Assembly (NCBI RefSeq): GCF_000699445.3
Contig: NC_067198.1
Location: 22,331,536 to 22,395,535 of the forward strand
Source: Schistosoma haematobium
Taxonomy: Eukaryota > Platyhelminthes > Trematoda > Strigeidida > Schistosomatidae
Direction: 5' to 3'
Length of the DNA stretch: 64,000 nucleotides
Position 1 is the first letter of the stretch. Every line of letters begins with the position of its first letter. Made by a program: the position numbers and the translations under genes. Of the stretch, positions 26,648-39,197 are shown piece by piece. Under the pieces are notes generated by a model. It saw nothing but the letters and a program-made list of their open reading frames with translations. It had not been told where the DNA came from and ran no database searches.

Positions 26648-29600
26648 GTAATAATAATACATAGAATAATTAAAAGAAGAAATACAGTTTAGCGAAAATG
26701 AGAAAAAAACGAGGTGGAAGTTAATTGAACCTAACTTAGAAAAGAAAAATAAACGTAAGATGATATTTTAGGAAAATAATAACGACTCAATTATAGTGTT
26801 AACTTAATAAGAAATACAAAGAAAAAATTGTTTATTTCACCTCCAACAACGAAAAAAAAACTTTTTTTCTCTTTTCATTAAACAAAAATATCCCAATAAT
26901 TAAGTGGGCGGTATATTTCATAATAGAATATTTAAGACAATTATACATAGTTATAATGTTTATATGATATAAGAAAACCTGTTCCACTCGTTTTATTTTA
27001 ATTCGTGCAGTGAACTAACTTCAAATGATAACTAAATGCTGTTAATTATTGTATTCAATGTAAAATACTACATTAATTAGTCAACATTCACTATTGAGAG
27101 CCAGAAATTTGAAAGAAGTTAGCGGGAAATTATCTAAATAAATTCTATGCTTCTAACTATCCCCCTTCCCACCCACTGATGGATTCGAACCATTGCCATT
27201 AATTGATCATATCAAAATTTTCACCATCTTGGCAATTATCCTGCAAAACTAGCATGATATCAGGGTTTAGACAAGAAATTATCTGTAAGTACTCATTGGT
27301 TAAGTGACATCTTATAAATAGCTTAATCAACACTGAGTCTGTCAGATGCAAAGTAGAGCCTGGTACATGTGTACATCAATTCAGGTTTCCCGATCCCATA
27401 AGCACAGTAAGATGAAATTATCAGAAAAATTCTAGAGTAATACAGGTCATAACAGTATAAGTGATGGTAGAGAAGTTTATACATGAAAGATACGATGCAG
27501 AAAGAGAATATGGATTAGTGGAATAAAAAAATTCGTGCGATAATAGAAAAACTTAGGATATAGGGGAAGAAACAGAGTGAATACAACTTTGGGGTTATAA
27601 TCGATTTTGAACCACACCATTAAAATTCCAACCATTAATGACGGTAATCAAACTATGTAGTCTGCGCCTACCCGTATGACTCAGTTCAACAATAAATGTC
27701 TTCATGGACTGATATCGTGTCATATATTGGCTGTCCCTGCTCTCTTCCTAACCAACTCATACATCAGCAATCATAGCGCATCGAGATAGTCGGTGGGTGG
27801 GCATCAATAATGAATATCCCAGCCATCTCAGTCGATAAAGTTTCACTATCTCACCTCATCTAGTAGTTTGCATATAACGTCAACACTGCTAACTCGATGG
27901 TCTCAAAATACATTAGAAATCCTTCGAATACACCTATTATTGAATGCTAGTAACCTAAGAATATCTTTCATTTTTAAAGACTGTGTTTCATACCTATAAA
28001 AAAGTACAGAACAAGCTACTGGACAGAAAATGTGTTCTTTAGGTAGCGAACGGATATATCGTCTACCCAAAAAGTGACGTAACTTGGTAAAAGCCAACTG
28101 GGTTTCCTGAATACGTATACAAATTTCGTCCGGCACTAACACTATTTGACTAGGAAAACAGTGTAGTACAATCGGTATACCGGCCGAAATTGTCCAAATT
28201 TAGGGAAATTTAAAAAAAAACGGCTTCTTCATAAGAAAAATAGTTAGAGTGAAAATAACAGTATCTGTCAAATGATTAAATTTTAGTCCGATTTCGAACA
28301 TTACGTAGGATTATGTAGGCCGTGAATCGTACATTTTTTCAAATGCTTACTTTGGGAGTTGTTTACATGGGAGACAACAGAAGATCCAGAATTCGTTGAG
28401 CAAGCACTGGTATTTGTTTTGAAAGCTGATAGATTTTTTGCTTGTAATATGTGGTTTATGACTGTGACTTTTTCATTTTTTATCATTTTACTACCACTAT
28501 TACTGTTATTCCTGTTCTGATTTGGTTGTTTTTTACAAAACTGTTTATTTTCAAGTGTTTGATTCAATGAAGATGATTCAGTTGTAATTTTGTCTAATGG
28601 CACTGTATCTTGAACTTTGTTAATAGCAGAACTATCTGGCAAAGAAAATCGTACCCTATCATTTATGCCAACAGAAGATAATGGTGATGTAGGCGAAGAC
28701 AGAGACTTCTATGAAAAATAAAATAAAATAACGGATGTTGTTGATTAACGATAATGATAATGATTAAAGGAAGCATAAAATATGAGTGAACTAATTAATG
28801 ACATAGGATGTGGAAATTCTGAAATATCAGGAGTTAGGTTATACAAGTTAAGGATATGTACTTAGTGAATTCATGGAATAAGTTTTATTTTGGTGTTGAG
28901 CAATTTAGATCAAAAATTCAATCCTAAACTTCGAATTGTTCTCTTGTTAGGATTCATTAGCCAAATGACTACCTAGAAATTAAAATATATTCTTTAGCAC
29001 TTTGTTCAAAGAATGATAGTTAAGCATTGTGTGCGTATTAAAGACTATTTTCCACACGAATGGATTAGTTAATTAAAAGTTACAAAAATCGTACTGATAT
29101 TCACTTTATCAAGATATTAACTGGGTAAATTCAACGCACAGTATTTTACTTATTAATCATGTTCACTTCCACACCTACTAGAATTATAAGCAAAGATGGA
29201 TAGTGGCTATTAGTGGAATCCAGGACGCACGTTTCGTCCTATTCGTGAATTAAGCCAATATCGAGGCAATACACACAGTATGCACATATGCCAATAAGAA
29301 ACTGATCAATTTCAGTCCTAAACATCAATAGAAAGATTCAAGTAAACAATACCAAGTGAACCTACTAGAATGTTTACTGATTATATCTATTTCATTAGTT
29401 GTAGTAATATATATTTGATTATCATTTAAAATAACCAAGTATAGAGTTAATTCTTGTAGACATTTATCTAAATGATCAACATTTTCTGTACGTACATAGA
29501 ATAAATAAAATACTACTTTAACGAAACACTGGTTTATTTGGCATTTCAAGATAAAACGTGAATTTTCGTTTTTTTTTCTTCAAAAAAAAATAACATTCTC

Positions 29601-32600
29601 GAATTGATATGGAACAAGAATAAACTATGATGTCATAATAAAATGAACGGGATGATACGAAAAAGGGGGATAAAATCAACGGATTATTGCCTTACATCTT
29701 GCTCTTCTGTATTGTTATTATTGTTATTCAGAGATAAGACACTTGCATTTGGATTGATAGCTATAAAATGTCGTAAACTGGATAATTTTTCTTTGCTTAT
29801 TAAGCTATCCCGTCGATAATTGGACTGTTTATTGTCTTTAGGCTTATATGGGAGAGGAAAGAGAAAACAATGAAGACTAAATTAAAAAGTAAATAAAATA
29901 AACAATGTATCTATGGTCATAATAACAAGAACAATGAAACCCATTAATTAACTAATTAATTAATACGAATAAAAAAACGTGGATAAAGCAATCTACATCG
30001 CTCAGTAATTAGTATACAATTTAATGCAGAAGATTAAAAGTTAAACAAAGATTTTCCATTAACAGTAATACACATGAATCAATGTAATATCGAGTTGTTC
30101 AAAATCTTTGGCTATCATTCAACTTGATCGACAGAGTTCTATCAGTATTAAGATGAATTAGACAAATGTAATATATCACTCAGTAAATAAATTAATTTCT
30201 TAACTATCCTATATATTTAGTTAAGATTTCGTCTAGTTCAATGAACTAACTCGAAATTAGACTAGAATGCCTTAAAATAAGGCCCCAGTTACAAACATCA
30301 GAAGATTTTATTTAAATACAAAAAATGGAAGTAGATATGTATATATGAAATAAATCTATTTAATGAATGATATGCTTAAATAGATAATACGATAATCGAA
30401 TTGAAATATTGGATTATTCACAAAAAAGAAAGAACAGTTAATGAACCAAGCAGAATTATTAGCCATGTGTATAGGGAAAAATAAGTTACAAAGACGTTAC
30501 ACGATTGAAATACATTATTTAGCGTAAAAACAGAAACATAACCGAATTACTTAAGTACTTAGACATACAAAGTAAATAGCACTGGGCGGGAGGTTTTTTT
30601 TTACAGGATATGATGAAATAATAGAAAGATACAGTAGACGGTGTTAAACAGGTATCAAAGTCAATAAATATAGTCAACCTATAAGTAGTTTGTTCTGTTT
30701 AAACTTAGTAAATTTTACTGACTTATTTATTCAATGATCAAATATCACTGTTTCTTTCTTTAAATAATCAAATTAAAACATAATATTACGGAATAAGTGT
30801 TGTTTCTTTTGTGGAGATAATACTGAAAAATGGTTTCTTTGGTTTATACAATTTTTCTAAGCAATAAAATGATATCGATGTGTATGACATGGAATAACAA
30901 AATATTTTTTGAAGGGGAGTGAGGATAGTAAAAATTTCCATTTTGTTTTATTTAACTTCATTTATCTATACATTGACTACTCTTAGTTGGTCTCTCTAAC
31001 ATACACAAACAATACTTTAGTTAATGATCACATCATGTTCACTTATAAATATCTTGTTTTCTTTGTTCTTCTAACCAAAACAGATGATGATTCTTTTTTC
31101 TTGCAATAAGCAATATATGGTTAAAAATGGGGAAGTATGAATAAAAATGAAAAAATCAATTGAAATCTAGCACACACAGTATCATTTACCTACCTGACTA
31201 CAAGTCAAATCATATGGATCTTAATGAGAAAAACATAGAATTAAGAAAATATTGGTAGTAGATCATTTTACACTGAGATATTGGTAACTCATTAGTGTTT
31301 TCTTTTTTTTTCTCTTTTCTCTCTCTTTATGGTATAAAAATTTTCTCTATTTTTATTTTAGAAAGATAAATGGAAACAGTTGTCAAATAGTAGTCCTGTT
31401 AAACAACTATTTCATGTTTATTGATAATCGAAACTGCGAACAAACTGATACATTTTCACATACTTGAAACGAACACGGTCATACGTATATGTTGAAGACG
31501 TGGTCGATTCACCATAAATTATATAAATAAAGGGCTATATCATACACATAGATCATTCAGTTGGAAAATAGTTACTATCACATTATATCATCTTTAACAA
31601 GTATCGGATATTTTACCGACCAATAATCTTGTTTTGCCTTTTTTAAATCTGACAATTTAAATTATTTTTCAAGCGGATAATTCTTTCTGTAAAATTGTCA
31701 ATGTTACATGTTTGACTGGTAGGAACGAAGGTGGATTTATATTCTATAGAAACTGCAAATTCTATCATCATAGTTAATTGTTTTAAGTAGTGATTATTTT
31801 CAGATTCTACCGAAATGTGAAATTTCGAAGTTTGCTTTAGTCTTGAAAGATACTCAGCTGTTGATTAGTGATAACAGTAAACAGAACTAGGCAACGACCA
31901 TATGCTACAAAAAAATAACTGAATTACACTTCAGAAATACAGGCCAAATTACAGAGTTGTGGTTCATTTGTTCTGTAGAAAATTCAATTATTTGAGTTTA
32001 CTTGTCAAATTACTGCTAAACAGTATAACTAACCATCAAATACTATATAAATTCATTAATTTACGAATAATTAAGCTTCAAAACTAGTCATGATCGAATC
32101 CATTAATGTTAAACTATAAGTCCTGGGTTCGAATCTCGCGGGGCGAATTCGTCGATGAGCACTGCTGAAGAGTCTCACAATAGGACGAAACTGTCGTCCA
32201 GTACTTCCAGGTTTTCCATTGTGATCTAGCTTCAATTGATTCATGATCTCAACTATTGAAGTTAAACTATTCAGTTAATTTTTATTCTTTTCTTTCATAG
32301 ACTGATGAAAATGACCATTTTTACTGATTTTATTTTTCACTGATATCAACTTGAACATATCTCTTCCATAAACAAGAATTCTTACTTAGATAATTATTCA
32401 CTTTCAAAAGATTAACATATTCTAAACAGTTATTCAAATAAGGATGTTTATTGTTTTGATCAGTAGGATACTTTTCACATAGTGTAGGATTTAATTTAAA
32501 TCTTAGTAAGTACATTACAAATTAACATAAGTTATTGTATGCTCGTGTATAATATAGGAAATATATTAACCATTACCTAAGTATTCTGTATACATTTGAA

Positions 32601-35600
32601 AAAAAAGAGTTAACTTCAATTTCGTTGGGTGTTTTTTTCCAATCAAATGTTACCTGTTGAATTTTGTTAAAAAGTTACTTATTTAGCATATTTCTGTTGT
32701 AGACAGTTGTTTTTCCTTACGGTTTCTGTAACAAAACTTTATATTAAGTCAGATATAAAATGTATTTTAATATACGCTTTCTGCATTTCTCAACTTTTAC
32801 AGTTTAAAATAAATTGTATATTTCAAGGTGTAGTTTTTATAATGACAATAGTAATTGTGTATAAATATCAACAAAACTTGACTGAATAGTTTGGTACAAA
32901 CTAAGGCTAGGAATGTTTCAGAGAGAAATAATAGTATCATATTCTCAAAATCCCATTAAAATAAGGGAGGGGGAATGCGTAACATCTTGAAATTTTTTGA
33001 TCAAATAATACATAAAATCTACAAGGAACAATTTCATGTTCTACAAGATTACATGTATACTATCAACAAAATGACTGGTTTCCACTATGAATCTTACATT
33101 CAACCATACCAAAACCAATGTGGATTATCACTTTTAACTTAAAAGATGTCGTTCAGTTAAGCTTTATCCCTTATTTGAGTATATATCACTGTTATTCTTG
33201 TGTCTTTATGCCCGATTAATTGTATCACGTGATACGATCGCCAATTAGTGACACCGACTTATACGACTAGACCAATGACTCACAAACCTATACGAGTAGT
33301 CTAAAATTCTTATTAGTTCAGCAAGATAACAGCTTCTATCCTAACCCAGCCGGTTTAGTCCCGAACGCCAATACCAGCCTCCGCAATGTGAATCATATAT
33401 GATAGACATAATGGGTTTATATACAAACAAACCAGACCACATTATACCAGAAATAGAAAATAATAATTATACAAGATCAAACTAAAAAGTTTCTGTGACT
33501 GTGAGAGACTGTTACTGATAGTAAATCGTATGATAATAGTCAATAGGTCAAATTAATGCTTATAATGAAAGGAATATGAATGTACATATAATATAATTAC
33601 TTAACAGAATATTTGTATAATATTTGTTCATAAGTAATTCCTAACGGTTACCGTTCATTTATCTTCATCCGGATATAACAGTTATTACATTGTTATTTAA
33701 GTAGGTGCATTATTCACGTGTTTGAAGGAGTGGCTCCTATGAAGTTGTTAAGTAAACGAAATACTAACCTACATATTGCTAGTATCTTGCAATCACATTA
33801 TTTCTATGATAAAATGATTTTTTATCCGCGTGAACTGCTCAATAACTGTACAGGCATGACATAACTTCATAGACTTATTTGTTCATTCGCTTCCTGAGAT
33901 GATTGTTTTTATTTTGCATAATAACACTTCCTCATGAAATTCCAGACATTAGATATTGTTAGTAAAATAGTAAATTTAAGAAAGGTAAACAATATTACTC
34001 ACTAGACAGATCAGATGGAAAATGGATTTCCGAAAAAAAATTGTACTAAATATTTATTTACTGAATTTCTGATAGGAAGACAATTGAATTAATCCCATAA
34101 AAGAGATATGAAAAGTAAACAATGTGTACTTGAACGTGTAATATACGTTAAGGCCAGCAATTAGTGTAGAACGACTAAACCTTTCAAAATTAGCTCATAT
34201 TATGCCAATTTGTGTTAATAGTGAGATATTTTCAATATCTGAAATATATGTAACACAGGAATTTCCTCTCTTTTACTCAATGGAATTTAAATATAACTTT
34301 TGAAGATAAGTGATAATAGAAATTGACATTTATTCAACATGGGACGTTTTCGTAACAGTGTTTTTTATTCACACCAAAGTTTTAACTTATAATCAAGAAA
34401 AAAATGACCCACTGTTATATAAATATATGACAGAAAACTATATACTTACATTAATCCAAGGGTGTTGAAGACATTCATTAACCGTAGATCTTTTTCTAAC
34501 AAAAATAGTAACATTTTGAAAAAAAAAATTATTACAATCATGATCATGATTCTTTGATGTATATTGAACGGTTTTAGATAGCTCGATAGTATACACGAGT
34601 GTAAAAATGATACAAGACTTTAAGAGCAATATCTACTGACAGCATAATCTAACTATAAAATTTATGATGACTTTTGTTAAATTATAGGCGCTTACAGACT
34701 ACTATGAAAGCTTCTATTAGACTACTGCATTGAAATCGTTGACCTTACTCTAGTGAAATCTATACAGAGTATTCAACATAAAAGTAGCAAAGATATCCTT
34801 GCCATCGATATTTCTACAATTACCACCATCATCGTTAACAGTAAAAATCTACTAGGGTGAAAGCCTAGTTACGGTTCTTCTTCTCTGAGCTGCTGTTATT
34901 ATGTTTACAAAAAGTAAGAATAAATTGGCAAAACACAACCATATCCGTATTCACAAATTATATGACTAAACGATTAATACTTCAAATACACTAAATGATC
35001 ACAATTCTTACACATTGTTCTATTCAAAAATATACATTTAAACATACTGTATTCTATTTTCAAACTGATCATAAATTACTATGTTAGAGTATTCACATCG
35101 CATTGCATCAATATGTCAGAAAATAAAATACAAACTAACTGGACTTAAAATTCAAATTTGGTAGATAGAAAAAGTTCATAAATAAGCGACATTGTCAGTT
35201 AAACATTTAAACGACTAACGATCCCATATTCTGTTGTTATTTTAATTTTTGATTGATAAAAATAAATAAATAAATACATAAAATAACCATTATTTCTCTT
35301 TTTATTGGTTATTTGGATCTTTTCATTGATGTTTAGGACTGCGATTGATCAGTCTCTTATTGGCATTTGTGCATTCTGTACGGTTTGCCACGATATTGCC
35401 AATAGGTTACAAGCATTATAATCAAAAATTATATAACACAAAATTAATGAAGTCATATTTGGATATTGTAGTTTTTTATAGTCGAGTTCATCAGTCAATT
35501 AAACCTAGACCACTATGGCAAGCCTGGATGGCCGTTTCTCCCTATTATGGGACTCATCAGCAGTGCGCGTCCACGATCCTGCCCGCAGGATTCGAACACG

Positions 35601-36936
35601 GGATCTATCGGCTTCATGTGCGAATGCTTAACCTCTAGATCACTTAACAGGCATCCACCAGTGTTAATGTCTGAATTCAACCAATTTTAATTTTTTTTAA
35701 TCTCTATCACTAGCTTAATTGCTTTCGTTTCTTTCTCATTTTAAAAGTTTCACAATTATTTTTAATTAAAATTAGGATGAACGGATAAATTTTTTCTCTC
35801 TTTCTTTCCAGATAAATTGAGTACTAATTATTTTTTAGAATTTATTTTTTGAAGCCAAAAAAAACTAATTTCAAGGAAACTCGTCTGTTGTAGACTAAGG
35901 AAACAAAGTGTTATACTTTAATTGTTCAAACGGCTATATTCTTTTATTGGATAAACACCTATGGTTGATGTTCACTTACGTAACTTGGAAAGTCATCACT
36001 TAGTAATGCGGAAATAAATATGATCTAAGATTTTGATACAGCGAAGACCATATAAAATTTTTACAATTGATCGATCACTGAGTAGTGATCAGTCTCATGT
36101 ATGTCAAGTCTTTCTCAATGCTAATCGAATTCTATTAATGTAGTGGCCGTGTGACCAATAGACTAAGTAATACAATATCGCAGTCCACCATATTGAGATA
36201 TAAGGTGGTGGCCTGAGTTAATAGGAAAGAAACCCTGAAATCGCTCGGAAACAGGTATTTGTGCAGTGTTTGAGTTGTTGCTTGTTGAGGTGCTGTGGGC
36301 AAATCATCAATGATGTGGCTTCACAATCATCAACAGTTAAATAGTTGCAGATATATTATGCTTAAATTATTTCAGTAATATGTATTTTGATAAACTTTCT
36401 TATTTTTTAAATATATTTTGTATGTTGTTTTATTTATCTTTTAAACAGTATGACAGTTTGAACTGGTAAATGAATTATGCTTGACAGTTTGTTAACTGAG
36501 GAAAAACTTTAGTAAATAAAAATAGAGGGATTATATTTATATACAACGGTAGCAATTAAGATAATTAGTAACATTTCAAATAATAAGCAACAATAAATGG
36601 AACACATACAAACATGCATCAACACACACGCACACAGACATTCGTGGAATAACTGGATTTTTCATATTCTTCTTATCATTATTATTAATATCCTTTTTAT
36701 AATAACGAATGGAATGTGTTTAACATGACCTTCAGTCTAAATTCAATCAATAAAATAATTCTTTCTCCTTGATTTTCTTAACTATAAGAAAAAATGTGCT
36801 AATTTCGATATAGAAATTAATCAATTTAACAAATGTACACATGAATGGAATTTCTTTTATGAATGGGATGGACTGGTCATGTATAATGGAGTATGTGTAT
36901 TTCGGTATGTGCACACATGTCTACGGAATCATATAT

Positions 36937-37000
<64 letters not shown>

Positions 37001-39151
37001 TATCTTATCAAGAGTCTAATGAAAAAGTTATTAAGGAAAAGAGAGATTGTTAAAGAAAGTAAACATTCCCATATGAAACAGTTTTTTGTCAATCAATGTA
37101 TTGGGCAAATTCGATTTAGAACAACACATATAAGCGAACAATTGTTTTCAATTAGATCGTCATCAGGCTTTACTCTAATATACATGAATATACAAGAATA
37201 AAGCCTGATGACGATCTAATTGAAAACAATTGTTCGCTTATATGTGTTGTTCTAATTTTCACAATGGGAATCTTTAATATTCTAAAATTCGATTTAAACG
37301 ATAGATAATCATATAATGAAATGAGATAACAACTATTGGATTTATTCATACATTCATATATATATCCACTTAAACTTAAACAGGTCTTTCAAGATATAAT
37401 CTAAATGAATAAATAAATCGTATATATATATCACAGTTTAAAAGTACATTTCGAATTGTAAGGGAAAAAAACACAAAGAAATTCACAAAGAACTAAACCT
37501 AGTAATATTACATAAGATAAAGATGAATATTTGACACATGAGAATAAGATATAAAACAGTAACAATAATAAGAACAACATCAGAACTGTTCCATTTCATT
37601 CCATTGTTCTATGATTTCAAACTATGTTTTCTTTTATATGTATTGATTCAATCACTTTTGTGCAAATGAAAAGTTTATTATAATTCATTTAAAGATAAAT
37701 AAACCAGTAGAAATACATTGAATAACATTCGATCATGTAGAATGTTGTTTTTAATTATTATTACAACTACCTTATACATAAAAACAAACGAACAAACACA
37801 AAACAGATCTGAGGCATAAATTCAGTAAATAACCAAACTGATAGAATAGTATGATACAGATGATAAAGATGTGAATAAAATATAGAAGAAGAATATTAAC
37901 AGTTAATAAGTTATTATGTCAGTTCAAGAATTTCATTTCAGCAAGAGATGTTGAGAGAGTAATTCAAAACACTGATGGACTAAGAAAACTAATGTTCAGC
38001 ATGTACGCCTTAAACTAGTCAATAAATTCATGTACATTGTATACAACTGATTTTTAAAAATAATAAAACCTAATAAACATGCTTGATTTCATTACATTCT
38101 TCATGATAGGAAACAATTCAGTACTACAAAACGTTAGTTAAAAAACAACAACAAAGAAACAAAGAAACGAACAAACAGAATGATTAGAAGACAATGACAA
38201 AATAATGAAAGTCAGTCGAAACACCTGATGTATTTATTTACATATTTAACAAGTTAACTGAATAAAACATGTTTTGAACTTGATTAAATCTATTAAATGA
38301 GTATAATCAATTAGATGATTAAAACATTTATCCCATTTAATCAAATGACATTTCAATAACATCATGAAGAATTACTGAGATAGTATTCTGGTGTGATAGT
38401 ACTTATACAAATTAGACAGTAATTATTGGTCTTTCACTTAAGATAACTACATTTTATCAGTATAGAGTTCTGAACATTATTGAGTTTTTAATTGAGATTT
38501 TGAACTGGTCGGTGTTAGACCATTATTGAAAAATTGAAAACACTGAATGGATGTTTCGTACTAGTATAGGACTTCTCAACAGTGTGCATTAACATTGTTG
38601 GATCCCGACTCAGTGGTCTAGAGATTGAGTGTTCGTGCATGAGACTTAAGTTCCTCGGTTTGAATCCCACGGGAGTGATCGTGAATGCACACTGTTGGGA
38701 AGTTCCATATTAGGGCGAAACTGTCGTCCAATGTTTTCAGGTTCTTAATAGAGGTCTAACATCGACCAATTCATGATCTGAATTAAAAAAGAAATTTTAC
38801 CTTTGAATATCTATCGCGAACAAACAGAAGAAAAATTATAAAACAATGTTGATTTTAAAAAATATCAATATCAAAATTAAAATATTGTTGGCTTTTTGTA
38901 AACAATAGCGAAATTACATGAAGAGTGGAATAAAAACGAGTAATCGTAAAACAGTCCACGCAACATCACTTGAATAAACCCGTGTATACAAATGTAATAC
39001 CATAGGACTAGTAATTTAAAGATTAAAGTACTTAAGTTTAAACTATTGCACCATAGGTACAAGTTTTGAACCAATTACCTAGATGAAAAACAACGAATTT
39101 GTATCATCACTCACACTTTTATACATAATCTTAATTACGTAAGACCCACAT

Positions 39152-39197
<46 letters not shown>

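Larger units (their letters stand above)
24374..28350 (-). other. Kinase intron E-F (4.0 kb)
   Basis: Holds the composite SINE at 26 kb, the compound triplet repeat and a non-LTR relic. The open stretch at 24692-24961 on the plus strand looks like chance. Confidence 0.7.
29825..34449 (-). other. Kinase intron C-D (4.6 kb)
   Basis: Holds the candidate microexon, the SINE with an intact hammerhead and a diverged solo LTR. The rest is AT-rich with nothing recognised. Confidence 0.7.

Noticed and set aside
26542..26659. Regular short repeats considered as a CRISPR-like array
   Set aside because: It is a simple triplet microsatellite without spacers, in a eukaryotic genome.
36841..37201. Two overlapping frames with long Ile-Tyr runs
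   Set aside because: They are translations of the (TA)n tract.
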